Source: Panulirus ornatus (Eukaryota; Arthropoda; Malacostraca; Decapoda; Palinuridae). From it: DNA of 64,000 nt. Made by a program: the position numbers and the translations under genes. This document shows positions 27,194 through 40,964 of this stretch, one piece after another. The notes under the pieces are model-generated. The model had not been told where the DNA came from and made no database searches. It saw only the letters and a list, made by a program, of their open reading frames with translations. Position 1 is the first letter of the stretch. Every line of letters begins with the position of its first letter. The DNA is taken from positions 11,052,697 to 11,116,696 of the forward strand of contig NC_092261.1 in NCBI RefSeq assembly GCF_036320965.1, read 5' to 3'.

Positions 27194-27561
27194 ATAAAGT
27201 TGCATTAATAGTAGACAAGGTTGAAGAGATGAGGCCCCACGAGTTAAAATTTTCCCTTCCCATACAGAATAGATACATAACAAAAAACAGGGAAATGAAC
27301 AAACACACACGGGCACACAACACGGCTCCGCGATTCTCAAAAGAAGTGAAAAAAAAGGAAAGAATATTTCAAACCTTGTGAGGAAGGTACAGGACCCCCT
27401 CGGGCCTGCCTCCGTCAGGTGGGGTCCGTGGTGAGACAATAATGGCCTCATGAATTCTGATCCAGTTCTGCCAACGACTGGAAATGCGGAAGTGAAGACG
27501 ACTTTCACCTGTACCTGGGGATTATAAGGCCACGTTTTAGTAAGGCTATTTAGGCTAACTC

Positions 27562-27563
<2 letters not shown>

Positions 27564-27615
<52 letters not shown>

Positions 27616-27671
27616 TAAAAGAATGTAAATAGCAATCACTGCAGCCGAGACACACACACACACACACACAC
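27564..27671. repeat. (TG)n then inverted (CA)n
   Basis: TG at 27,564-27,614 and CA at 27,651-27,671, 36 bp apart, can pair as a hairpin. Confidence 0.95.
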
Positions 27672-28902
<1,231 letters not shown>

Positions 28903-29342
28903 GGAGATTTTAGCTGGAATACTGCCCTATTTTAACTTTCTTGAAAAACCACAACATTGAAATAAGTATATCTGATGCATGACATCAGATATAAGGCGTG
29001 AGCTTCAATTTATTGAATGGGAGTTTTCATACTTGGAAAATGATGTACAAAAACCTTACATTATTCACCACGTGGCATTATTATGCACCTTTTGAAAATT
29101 TACAATATAACCACTACAAGACATTATCATATTCCTCGTAATTTACATGATTTACTGTTCGTGTCCCATGTATAGATACTTGTTTACAGTAAGTGTAAGT
29201 GCTCGTTAATATACTCTCCAGCCAGCGTCAACTTTCACTCCAATTCCTGTATACACTTGCCTAGACCAATGAGAGTCGGGTTCTTGCATCAGCGTCGGGC
29301 CTCTCTATTTCACAGACTCATCTGTGGACAATACCCCAAGGG

Positions 29343-29465
29343 ATGGACAAGAGTCCCAGGTTCGTGGACTTGAACTGCCCACTGCTCGGTTTGGGGATTC
29401 GAACACGGGTATGCCTGATTCATGGCTGGCGGACGCTGTTAACCATTGCGCCTGAGAGGCTTACA
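29343..29465 (-). mobile_element. tRNA-like SINE head, second type
   Basis: On the minus strand, CTCAGGCGCAATGGTTAACAG (A-box-like) is followed at the right distance by CCGTGTTCGAATCCCC, a good B box. There is no cloverleaf closure with a matching acceptor stem, so this is a SINE or tRNA pseudogene and not a working tRNA. Confidence 0.4.
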
Positions 29466-29669
29466 AACAGAATGCCAAATGAGGACAGATTTTCTCTCCC
29501 TGCATTTGCAACTGGTCATGTAAAGTCTAAGGGACGATATTCGAATCACTCACACGACTCTGTAATTCGTGGCGCGATAAATCTTTGGGGGAATAAATCG
29601 TTATCGGAAACCTAGAAATTATGCAACGGCCCCAGCCACTGAAAGGTGGACCTGCCTAACACGTGCCCG

Positions 29670-29670
<1 letters not shown>

Positions 29671-29706
<36 letters not shown>

Positions 29707-29761
29707 GCGCGCGCACTTGACAGATATTCAGTGCATATACACACAAAAATACTCCTAGACA

Positions 29762-29802
<41 letters not shown>
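29671..29802. repeat. (CA)n(CG)n, spacer, then (TA)n
   Basis: CA to 29,704 passes into GCGCGCGCGC. The (TA)n at 29,765-29,802 is at the tail end of the full-length SINE. Confidence 0.95.
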
Positions 29803-30217
<415 letters not shown>

Positions 30218-30477
30218 CTGCAGGAGTCATCAAATCAGATTTCACTTGGTAAGTTTCCTTTCAATAAGCAGGTCGAGCAAATGAAAGAAGGTCAGCCTGT
30301 GTGCGGCGAGGGGAGGTGCCCTACTCGGAGACCCTGAACTGGGACGTGAATACCTGGCCTCCAGCTGAAGGATGCTCCACTAGCCCTTGAGTACACCTCT
30401 TTTTTTTTTTATGAGTTGCTCTTGAACCCAAAACCTTGTTATGAGACACTTGAGGAGAAACTTGAACCGCGACTAAT

Positions 30478-30480
<3 letters not shown>

Positions 30481-30531
<51 letters not shown>
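30481..30531. repeat. (CT)n microsatellite
   Basis: 51-bp array. Confidence 0.97.
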
Positions 30532-30536
<5 letters not shown>

Positions 30537-31012
30537 TCATCTATCTATTTATTCCTCTCCTGAACAACAGTGTTCTGGAATTTCTCCTGGTAAAGTTTGG
30601 CGAAAGAATTACCACTTTTCCCCCCAAGAGACACAGAACAAACATATCATATCTACTGGTAAGCAAAGAAGATGGAAAACGAGAAAAATCAGTAACGGTT
30701 GACATGTCGTTTTAATGAATGTCTCCCAGATCCAGTTACCAGCGATGCAAAGCACGACGCGGGGCGAATGGGATGCCACCAGATAAAGCAGTGAACCCAC
30801 AGTGATACTGACATCATTGTGATAAACCGGTTACGTCGGAAGGGCTCGAAAGAAAGGCCTTTGAAGGACGCCTCCCAGACGGACGGATCTGCTGATGCCT
30901 GTGTTGTGCGGCTCCTTCGATGTGACGCTTCTCCTTCATGAAGCCGTTGCCCTTGTTCCTGATGCCTAGTTTGCATATCTATTCTCAGTTAAATAACCAC
31001 ATTGTATGTATG

Positions 31013-31169
<157 letters not shown>

Positions 31170-32272
31170 GGAGGGAAATGAAACAACAGGTGACATTTAT
31201 TTCTCATTTGGGTCGACATCAGCCAGAGTCTGTCAGTATTCACGTCGTTTCATTTGTGCGAGAAGGGAAACCCAGTCTCGTTGTAACGGCACCACCGCCC
31301 TGGCAGGGAGCAAATACTTCGCCCCTTGTGTGGTGGCCGACACGAACTGACGAAGGTGACCGCCAGATAGACACAGTAACTTAATCTTGGCCATACAAAT
31401 TCTATTCACACGGAGAACATAGTTGGAATCTCGGTAGGCATTTCACGTGAGAACAGTGCGTCCCTTCGGCTTTATATTTGATACCGGTATATAATGTTCG
31501 TTTTCATCTTGAAACTTTATTTTGTAATGGAATGAACAATTTAATCATTCAGGGGGAAATGGAGGGGGGAAGAAGCGGAATTTCATGTAATCTAGAATGC
31601 TTAAGGATGAATTAATCTTCGATTCTCCAAGGAAAAGAGGCCATGTGTGCCCCTGAATTCAGTCTTCTCGTATAACCCAACGTGGGAACGAGACAGGAAG
31701 GAACCAGAGGTTTGCCTAAAATGCCGTCCCCTTCACCAGTCAATACAGCACAATTCCTACCCTCCACAACCAGAGAAACAGGGAACAGTTCTGGCTTTGG
31801 GAGCTGGGAGAGGACGCCCCACTTCACATTCCTCGCCTGTCCTGTTCGCTATTATTCTAACAGGCACACACGCTCCCCAGCTGCAGCGGCCAACAGACCT
31901 TCTTATAACGGTAATTCATATCCAACGGCCATTTCCGTTTAAGTTTACACGACGTATAAGATAAATATAATCCATCATGAAATGCACCGTTCCATCTATT
32001 TCACAGGAATTCATGAAATCATATCAGTGAAGTGTCTCTTTTTCTTCTAGATTTGTTTATGGGTCTTGTAAATTGCAAACCTATTCTGTCAATGAATTTA
32101 CGTATAGTTTGTTATCACTAAGCTGTATAATATTGAATTCACGATGGTATCAATCTTAACATATTATGGTTTTTCTTTAAATAAAATCATTGATACGCTT
32201 ACCTATGTAGGTCCTGAACAATGCTCTCAATGTAGAAAAAGAAATGCATTCTTCAGAGAATATTTTATCTTC

Positions 32273-32276
<4 letters not shown>

Positions 32277-32341
<65 letters not shown>
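32277..32341. repeat. (TA)n microsatellite
   Basis: 65 bp, 145 bp beyond the donor of the exon at 32,486-32,651, so probably intronic. Confidence 0.97.
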
Positions 32342-32342
<1 letters not shown>

Positions 32343-32485
32343 GAATAAAGTTGTTCCCATAGATCAAGTTCAAGTCTCTTAACAGCAATGATTCCCAAGA
32401 GAGAGAGAAAGAGAGAGACGATCCTTTTCCCCTTAAAGGCAAACTGCAGAACATTTACTTATAATTTGCTTACAAATGCACGTAC

Positions 32486-32651
32486 CTCAGCTTGCAAGTT
32501 GAGTATTTGGGGAGTATATTCCCAATGTTCAGGTTGGGAACCAGGCATCATGCGAGCCAGTCGAGCAGGACGTATAGTCCAATCAGGCAAGCCCTCCTCG
32601 GTAACAGGCAAGAGATCATTCCACCTAAAAGTCATTCTGAAAACATGACCT
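32486..32651 (-). CDS. Internal coding exon of an unrecognised protein
   Basis: Read on the minus strand, a pyrimidine-rich tract ending TTTTACAG precedes the exon, and it ends at GAG followed by gtacgt, a good donor. The exon is 166 bp. It begins with the last base of a split codon (phase 2) and ends on a complete codon (phase 0), giving 55 open codons. The peptide starts GHVFRMTFRWNDLLP, contains EEGLPDWTIRPARLARMMPG and ends EYTPQILNLQAE. It is rich in Trp, Pro and charged residues and has none of the low-complexity character of the other frames. Codon choice looks like a real gene. The upstream exon must end with two bases of a codon and the downstream exon must start in phase 0. I do not recognise the family. 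Nearby (TA)n arrays and SINEs fit long repeat-filled introns. An exon of a processed or dead gene copy is possible, but the intact splice sites argue against that. Confidence 0.7.
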
Positions 32652-33274
32652 CTGTAAAAGAAAAAGAAAAAAGTATTGAATACGCCGCGATGAAGGTAGC
32701 GTTTGGACACTAACTCCCGTGTTCATTGGTCATCTGGTCGTGCTCAGAGGGCTAATCCATCAAGGCTTTTTATGGCATAGTGTTTTACCTCTTCATTCCC
32801 TACATTGTCTGATAAAATCCCCACTTCAATGTTCCAATACCTTCTGTGAAGTTCTCCCGAACTGATTATAGATAACAACTCTTGTTCTGATCACTTGGAC
32901 ATAATCTTGTAGTTAACTATGATACGACAAAGGGTGAGAAAACCAACAATATTCCTCAGAATGAGTGTACAATACATGCTCACGAACTAGGCTCCAAATA
33001 CGTAAATGATTACTTTTCATTAAGGTACGTGTGGAGAGAAAAAGAGTACGTAATGATTTCTCTGTGTTTGTTTACAATTAATGTGTAAGATACAATCAAC
33101 CTGTTTACATAGCGCATACAACGCTACAGGATTACGAATAGGCGGTAGACGCGGTCGGCTTTCTGAGCGCTGCCAGTTTCACAAAGATATTCCAAAGTCA
33201 TGTCAGGTTGCTAGCTCCGGATACTTCAATAGCTACTGATGTTAGCTAAAAGGGAAAAAGAAGTACTATTCCTT

Positions 33275-33455
33275 TTCAGACTAGTGTGGGTGCTACTACT
33301 GCTCTTTAGACTAACTCTGAGGTGTTAATACTACTTTTCAGACTAGGTCCCGTGTGTTACTACTACTTTTCAGACTAGTCCCGTGTGTTACTACTACTTT
33401 TCAGACTAGTCCCGTGTGTTACAACTACTTTCCAGGCTAGTCCCGGATGTTAGTT
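33275..33455. repeat. Minisatellite, unit 31 bp, five to six copies
   Basis: CAGACTAGTCCCGTG starts at 33,371 and 33,402, exactly 31 bp apart, with diverged units before and after (TTACTACTACTTTTCAGACT). Confidence 0.88.
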
Positions 33456-33611
33456 ATAAAATGACTGCACTATTTCATTTCATTTTACTTTTCTGCTTCT
33501 TTTGACCTCGTTGGAAGATGAAAAAGAAAATAATTCTCTTTTTAAGAGATGTTTATTCGTCAACACGTCCCAAGACTGCCTTCCCCACTCACTCAGTATG
33601 CACCGGGTGTC

Positions 33612-33614
<3 letters not shown>

Positions 33615-33701
<87 letters not shown>
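33615..33701. repeat. (CT)n microsatellite
   Basis: 87 bp ending TTTCAG, which mimics a splice acceptor. Confidence 0.97.
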
Positions 33702-33704
<3 letters not shown>

Positions 33705-34177
33705 AGACGGTAGGCAGCGCGATAATAAACAGCGACTGCATGCACTCTACCGTGCTCCATGATGCGACGCAGCCAGCGCGCTTTCATTAAGATTATCATT
33801 TCTGTTTTAAACGCTTGTTGGCGTTAGGCTACAATATTCTTCACTTAGCTTTGTTGAAGATATTACGTAGTGAAGTAGATGGATGATTATATAGATTAAG
33901 AATCATATATATCGAATTCCTTGTAATTGCAGTCTTTAGTTCACTAAAATAGAAAATTGATACGGGTTATTTTGGGGAATTTATCTAAATATTTTTACCT
34001 TCTTAATCGCTGCTGGAGAAGTGGAGGCGGGGATAAATATATATGTATATATAAAAACAAAAATACAAAACTATTTCCTTTTTTCATCCTTATCTAAAAT
34101 TCCTATTGAATCTATGAATATGTAGATTGATGAGTAACTTTTGTACTCATAAATTAGCACACATCTAAATATATATC

Positions 34178-34180
<3 letters not shown>

Positions 34181-34272
<92 letters not shown>
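34181..34272. repeat. (TA)n microsatellite
   Basis: 92-bp array. Confidence 0.97.
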
Positions 34273-34275
<3 letters not shown>

Positions 34276-34480
34276 CCAAAAAATATATTTGAATTATAAA
34301 CCGACAGTTTCGAGTGCAGTAAGATGAACCGACCACTCATACTGAAGCAAAATAATATACTGTGCTGAAACTGGCGATACAAATGCTACAAATTTGATGG
34401 AGTTTTTAATCAAATCAAAGCTTTAAAATCTCTCAGATCAGGAAAACGACTTGAAAATAAGTATTGAAATGTTTCGTCGA

Positions 34481-34482
<2 letters not shown>

Positions 34483-34516
<34 letters not shown>

Positions 34517-34522
34517 ACACAT
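34483..34522. repeat. (CA)n at the head of a SINE
   Basis: CA runs with one AT interruption just before the tRNA-derived SINE. Confidence 0.95.
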
Positions 34523-34690
34523 TCGGACCTCCGCAGTGTAGTGGTATAGCGTAACGTTACTGACCGTCACTCATGCATGAGCCGCCTGGGATCAAACCCG
34601 CATAGGGTCGAATTCTAGTTGCGGCAGTCGGTCTACAGTCAACCCAGCTGTTTATTCTCCCTCAAGGGTACCAGGAACAGGCTAGGGTGT
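34515..34690 (+). mobile_element. tRNA-derived SINE
   Basis: The head reads like a tRNA gene: GTGTAGTGGTATAGCG fits an A box, and about 60 bp later GGGTCGAATTC fits a B box. The body GCGGCAGTCGGTCTACAGTC and AACCCAGCTGTTTATT follows, ending in GGCTAGGGTGTGTGTG and a (GT)n run. The same body occurs at 49,161 and 63,785. Confidence 0.65.
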
Positions 34691-36125
34691 GTGTGTGTGT
34701 GCGTGTGTGTATATATACATAGGTGTGAAGACTTTGTTGCACATATACAAGGTTAAGAGACGAGGCAACACGAGTGTAAAACTCCCTCCTCGTAAATCAC
34801 AAATAGTAATCATAAACAAAAGTAACACACACATACAAGGATGTAAATGTGGGGAGACTTTTCCATCTGAGATTGGACGCACGCGTCTGTCTGTCTGTTT
34901 ACCCGTCTGTCTGTCTTATTTTTTCCTTGTCTATCCATCTCTTGAGTTTGAATTTAAATGCCCACTTACATTAGTGTGTGAAATTGTTATCGTACATGAC
35001 AAGTCCACCTCTTTTCTTCTTTTGTTTCGTATATCATGATAATCATAACCCACTGGCACAACGCAAGCACACTTGTGTCACGAGAACACACAAACACACC
35101 GTGATGCCTAAGAAGCCAAAAAGCTGCATAAAGGACAAACGTCAATATGAAACCACGAAACTCTTCAAGTGCAGAAGTTTCATATCATCATAATGATTCG
35201 TTAAATATCTTCGTCCTATCATCACACCAGTAGTTTTAGGTTGTCAGTGTAGCGAACTCATGTTAGTTATCAGACCTTATGACCTCCGGTATTAAGGCAG
35301 AGAATGGTTTTTGATTACTACTTGTTTTTGTTTTGCATATTTCCCATCCATCCACTCTCCATCAAGACCTTCATTCATTCTTAATCATCCTCTTCTTTTT
35401 TTCACTTGGGTTTCGAATCTGGCATCAATTCTTTCTATCTGGTTTACTTGTGATCTAATATCAAGTGATCCTAGAAACTGCTCGATTAAGTAAATATTAC
35501 TAACCTTATGTTCATTATTTATCCAAACGAAAATGTAAGTTAATCCTAACATTCTACATGCTTTTTGGGAGACTACCTCCCCTTTCTACCTGAGGAGGCT
35601 ATGGATATTGAAACTGAACTGAACTGATACCAAGAGCTGCGTCACTCTGATGATTGACAAGTCATATACAGAGACTGCGGCCGGGTAATTAATGATGTCG
35701 CACCTATGATGAATATTCATGCGTGATGAATATCATTCATCTCCCGAGTCACCAATGTGTAAAAAGGTAGAAATGTACTCCTCATCTGGGAGAGTCAAGG
35801 CAGTAGTAGTAACTGATACACCGTACCATCTAACGCATACCGGGTCAAGATTAACGTCTCCTAAGTTCCAATCAATTAGGACCGTCAGGGATGATGGATG
35901 GATGATACTAATCACGTTAAGGAAAGGCCGCTATCTGTGTGGATGATCGACATGGGGGAGCGGGCTCCCGTCCGCCGGCCTCTCATTATCCCGGTAAGGT
36001 CTGGAAATTTCTGGGAAAAATGACGACTGTCTGCTTTAAAAGTGATGTCTGATCCAGCCACCAGCTCCATACAGGTTCAAGTGGCAAGATTCTGCTAACT
36101 TAAAGCAAATGCTAAAAATCTATAT
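34691..36125. other. No gene seen
   Basis: Unique-looking AT-rich sequence. A short open piece MGERAPVRRPLIIP before CCCG-gtaagg (35,951-35,994) looks like a first exon but has no other support. Confidence 0.4.
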
Positions 36126-36169
36126 CATATATATATATATATATTGGAAAGGTTCATAATTTTGCGCGT

Positions 36170-36398
<229 letters not shown>

Positions 36399-36789
36399 TC
36401 GTGTGACCGTGTAACTGGATACTTGTGGGTATTTCCACGACTGTTCTTATCAAATCTCTAAAAATCCTTTAAAAAATCATATTGCAGAGAAAAACTACAC
36501 TGTTTCTCCAAACTCTTTTAATGAGGAACGAATCACTGGTGAAAAATAAAGATAGATCACCGCACGGTCATTCTATTGTTTTTATATTTCATTATCCTCA
36601 TGCGCATTGTTTTCGAAACATTTGCATTCATGAATACTTCAATGTTATGTGATGTTGCTTTTGTTAGCTGTTCCACTGCCATCCCGGTGACATATTATTA
36701 TTATCAGACACGCTCTCAAGTGTGTTGTACCAATATACCCGGGCATGCGATTATCATGTTCGAGTGTACATTTCATAAGCCTATATGAT

Positions 36790-37135
36790 TTATTTAACTG
36801 AGCGAACATTTCAAATAGCCAGATATACAATTCATCGATTGAAAGGAACAATTTATGTGCCTAAGTATACGATCCTTTTGTCTAGTTGTATAATTCCTAT
36901 GTCTTACTGCATAATTCTTATAACTAAGTGTTAATCTTAACTTTAATTGTGTTATTATGTCCACATGTGTGATTACAAAGACCAATGGTATAATCCATAT
37001 TTCTGACGTTTCATTTGTTATTCATAGCAATGATTCATATGTCCATTTGTACGACTCTTTTGTCCATCTGTATGATTCTTTCTAACCATACGATTATTAT
37101 GCCCAACTGCATAATACTTATGTGCAGGTAATACA
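36790..37135. repeat. Degenerate minisatellite, unit ~20-21 bp
   Basis: GTACGACTCTTTTGTCCATCT, GTATGATTCTTTCTAACCA, TACGATTATTATGCCCAACT and GCATAATACTTATGTGCAG run end to end, with similar but more diverged units upstream to about 36,790. It is AT-rich and has no coding signs. Confidence 0.7.
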
Positions 37136-37989
37136 GTATCTATGTCCACGGGAAGCAGCCAAGAACGAACACAGAATAGTAAACCAATAAACCAGTTATT
37201 TTCCCTTTATCCTAACCCTGGTTTGTCACCCACAACCTCTCTCTCAAAAAAAAAAGATCGCATCGGAACTGCTTCCACCATCGAACAAAGACGCACCATC
37301 TTGTATAAATACCCCCCCCCCCCCCAACCCAACAATCCCAGTTCGAGCCCTCCCCTCCGAGAGCGACTGAATCGCGTGTACTGGTAACGAGATCCGCGAG
37401 GCTGACGTCGAAGTCGACTGGAGAGTCGTAAGGGATGCCACCTGACTGGCTTCTCTCCCATGACATGGGAAAGACATGACAGCGGGTAAAATCCCACGTC
37501 ATATCTCCCTCCAGTCTGGTCTGGTGAAGCTGCGGTCAGAGTGACACACTGGACGAAATCTATACATTTACCCCTCAAATATTATAAATTTCATTATGTA
37601 CACAACTGAAGGACGAACGTTTTCTAAATTTCTTTTTATGCTAAATCACTAACAGAATAACTCTAGTGAAAGTACAGTTTGCCAATAAGTGAAACGTTTT
37701 TTTTTTCACCCAGCTGAAACCTTTTTAATAACATAAAGAAACAATTTCGGGCATACTACTTTATGCAAATCAGTAGATAAATCTATGCGCTTCCAGAGCA
37801 GATGGCTTAGGGGGAGATTGTCTCGGCGGCTTGTTTTCACTCGGACTAAACACACGGCCGCAGTGTTGGCTGACGAAATATGATTAAGTGGCCCCGTATA
37901 TCGTATTCCATTGTCAATATACCACGTCAGGGAATGTTCCTTGGTCAGTCTGACAGTCCACAGACAGTTACTATCGAGTCACAAAGAGT

Positions 37990-38064
<75 letters not shown>

Positions 38065-38066
<2 letters not shown>

Positions 38067-38279
38067 TCCCTGGGGATAGGGGAGAAAGAATACATCCCAT
38101 GTATTCCCTGCGTGTCATACAAGACGACTAAAAGGAGAGGGAGCTGGGGGGGTTGGATATCCTCCCCTCCAGTTTTTTACTTTTCCAAACGAAGGAACAG
38201 AGAAGGGGGCCAGGTGAGGATTTACCCGCTTAGGCTCAGTTCTCAGTTCTTAACGCTACCTCGATAACGCGGGAAATGA

Positions 38280-38281
<2 letters not shown>
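38065..38281 (+). mobile_element. SINE copy inside the first unit of the 2.2 kb duplication
   Basis: It begins CATCCCTGGGGATAGGGGAG after (TA)n and ends at GCGGGAAATGACG before a second (TA)n. It is collinear with the SINE at 29,803-30,045 in inverted orientation; tail core at 38,255-38,274 (with GATAAC for GCTAAC). Its middle is A-poor compared with the other full copy. Confidence 0.8.

Positions 38282-38353
<72 letters not shown>
38282..38353. repeat. (TA)n at a SINE tail
   Basis: 72 bp; the equivalent in copy 2 is 40,534-40,607. Confidence 0.97.
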
Positions 38354-38355
<2 letters not shown>

Positions 38356-38535
38356 TTCCATCTAGAAACATAAGAGCAGGACTCTTCCCCGGGAATTTAA
38401 TCAACAGATGCGCTTTACTATGGAGTAAAAATAAGCTAGATAGAGGCGAGTTATAGCCATAGGTTCCAATCTCACCCTGGTGCAGGCAGTACAGAGGCCG
38501 GCAATACTGTGTCGCAAAAGAGAATATTATTGTTG

Positions 38536-38536
38536 G

Positions 38537-38593
<57 letters not shown>

Positions 38594-38652
38594 CGCGCGG
38601 GTTAAGAATGTATCCCTTTGTAATGGATGATGTGTATGTTTGGGTACTTTTC

Positions 38653-38698
<46 letters not shown>

Positions 38699-38703
38699 CG
38701 CAC
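38536..38703. repeat. (GT)n pair ending in (CG)n
   Basis: GT 38,538-38,591 and 38,658-38,690, the second followed by CGCGCGCGC. Copy 2 equivalents at 40,793-40,843 and 40,910-40,972 differ in length. Confidence 0.95.
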
Positions 38704-39308
38704 GTAAGAATATATTCCTTTGTAGTGGATGAGGTGAATGTTTGGGTGAATGTGTTCGTATGCGGCTTTGTGTGTGTTTGTGTGAGCGTTGACCATTATT
38801 TCTATCCTCTTGCAGCGTCTATAAAATACGTATCCCATAGATATTTTCCAGTGCGGCATTGTTATCATCTTTTATCAGTTTTGAAATTTCACTTCGGGAA
38901 AAAAAAGAGCTAAACCCTACCACTCATATAAGTGTGTTCTATTTCATTTTTTGAATATGTTCGTTAAACTATGTTATGATTCTCAGTAAGGAACTTCCCC
39001 TACCTAATCTATTAGAAAATATACACATGATTCACTCACACCCCCTTTATTCATCTACAGCTTTATGTTGTGCTCTCTGGATTTCGAGTGTATACCGGTA
39101 TCAATCTTGCACTGTAATTTCGCATCATTAAATGCTTGTAAAGTAAAATAATTTCAGTAGTTAGAAAAAAAAAAAAATCCTTTACACGTGAAACTAATCC
39201 AGCTATTCGAAGGGATCCGGGTTATCATTCCAGAGATGACATCCAGCCTAAGGTTCAGCATTGTACCGTGAGACCCAATACGCGATCCCGCGAGGCTTTA
39301 CTTGTTAC

Positions 39309-39413
39309 CCTCTTCCAATACTTCTCAAGAAGTTCTCCACTAATCTTCCCCGCAGCTCCCATGACACTGTCGCAGTGACCCAACTCCAAATCTATCATTA
39401 GAGCAAATTTTAT
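39309..39413 (-). CDS. Probable coding exon, first copy of a duplicated exon
   Basis: On the minus strand the segment follows ...ACTCAAGCAG and is followed by gtaacaag after AAGAGG. It is exactly 105 bp, 35 open codons, phase 0 at both ends, so adding or skipping it keeps the reading frame. The peptide begins IKFALMIDLELGHCDSV and ends ISGELLEKYWKR, with ordinary globular composition and no repeats. The pyrimidine tract of the acceptor is weak, which lowers confidence. It lies inside the first copy of a 2.2 kb tandem duplication, with an identical copy 2,271 bp away. It is on the same strand as the exon at 32,486-32,651 and about 6.7 kb upstream of it in that direction. They could belong to one gene, but at least one linking exon would be needed because the phases do not join directly. 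Family not recognised. Confidence 0.5.
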
Positions 39414-39540
39414 CTGCTTGAGTATACACAGAAATATGTTATCCGCGATAGTGTGAATGAAGGACACATAACAAAGGGCAGATTGGGGCAAGCAGAGAGA
39501 GCGCAAAGTAGGTTCAATAGCACGGGGTTACTTACTTACC

Positions 39541-39620
39541 TTGACCTAAGCTCAAGGGTCGGATCAAAGGCCAAACGATCATACCCAAGAGTTAAACCGT
39601 CATGCTCAGGGGATTCTAAT
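39541..39620. repeat. Dispersed 21-bp unit cluster, duplication copy 1
   Basis: AAGCTCAAGGGTCGGATC, AAAGGCCAAACGATCATACC and CCGTCATGCTCAGGGG are units of the same family. On the minus strand it ends at a perfect-looking donor (CAAG then gtaagtaagt), but the repeat nature makes an exon unlikely. The second copy is at 41,811-41,895. Confidence 0.55.
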
Positions 39621-40243
39621 GTTTCACTATAAACTGCCTCTAACTGGGAACACATCCTAAGTTTCCAATATGGAAAATTATATTACATTGTACTATGTAT
39701 TACAAATTACATGCCGTATAGATAACAAAAACTTACAAGGTAATGGAATATTGAAAGATAAAGTCAAAAACAAATAAGTAAATACATATTTTCCATAACA
39801 AGCGTGATGAATGACCGACCACAACATAGGGTTATATGGTGTTCGGATCTACATCATCGTTTGAGACTTGAACAGGAATTCCAATTTCAATCTTCCTCAA
39901 CATTGCTGTACTGGAGAAACCCTAAACTGTTCTCGTTTAATTAATATTGGCTACACTTGTATGGCAGCTGACGTGAACCTTGTGTTCAGCTTTGATGGTA
40001 CATCAAGGGTACGGTCAATGTTGACGTAGATACATTGTTTGACATAGCCTAGCATCGGCTCTCGACCATCACACGCTTGACATCTGCCTCGACATTGGCT
40101 ATCACCGATTATCATTAATGTATTACAGCCTACCATGTACGTAAAGGATCACAGAATCATTGATATACGGTAAAGGAGCATTACCTAACAACGTGGGTTT
40201 GGCAGATGTACAGTGAGAGGATTCCTTAGTTCCACCTTGGTCA

Positions 40244-40315
<72 letters not shown>

Positions 40316-40317
<2 letters not shown>

Positions 40318-40531
40318 TCCCTGGGGATAGGGGAGAAAGAATACATCCCATGTATTCCCTGCGTGTCATACAAGACGACTAAAAGGAGAGGGAGCTGGGG
40401 GGGGTTGGATATCCTCCCCTCCAGTTTTTTACTTTTCCAAACGAAGGAACAGAGAAGGGGGCCAGGTGAGGATTTACCCGCTTAGGCTCAGTTCTCAGTT
40501 CTTAACGCTACCTCGATAACGCGGGAAATGA

Positions 40532-40533
<2 letters not shown>
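40316..40533 (+). mobile_element. SINE copy inside the second unit of the 2.2 kb duplication
   Basis: Nearly identical to 38,065-38,281, apart from a longer G-run. It was copied by the segmental duplication and is not an independent insertion. Tail core at 40,507-40,526. Confidence 0.8.
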
Positions 40534-40609
<76 letters not shown>

Positions 40610-40790
40610 TTCCATCTAGAAACATAAGAGCAGGACTCTTCCCCGGGAATTTAATCAACAGATGCCCTTTACTATGGAGTAAAAATAAGCTAGATAGAGG
40701 CGAGTTATAGCCATAGGTTCCAATCTCACCCTGGTGCAGGCAGTACAGAGGCCGGCAATACTGTGTCGCAAAAGAGAATATTATTGTTGG

Positions 40791-40845
<55 letters not shown>

Positions 40846-40904
40846 CGCGCGGGTTAAGAATGTATCCCTTTGTAATGGATGATGTGTATGTTTGGGTACT
40901 TTTC

Positions 40905-40964
<60 letters not shown>

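Noticed and set aside
33701..33790. Exon after CTCTCTCTTTCAG
   Set aside because: The acceptor is made by the (CT)n array and the following frames have no coding character. The same artefact follows other CT arrays.
37207..37578. Two overlapping minus-strand frames with sequence such as DSPVDFDVSLADLVTSTRDS
   Set aside because: Looks coding-like and follows a CCGCAG, but the pyrimidine tract is poor, no proper donor in the right phase is present, two frames are equally open, and a C-run interrupts it. It may be a repeat or an old exon; unsupported.
39541..39620. Minus-strand exon ending at CAAG-gtaagtaagt
   Set aside because: The donor is excellent, but the sequence is a dispersed minisatellite unit found at several other sites, so a conserved exon is unlikely.
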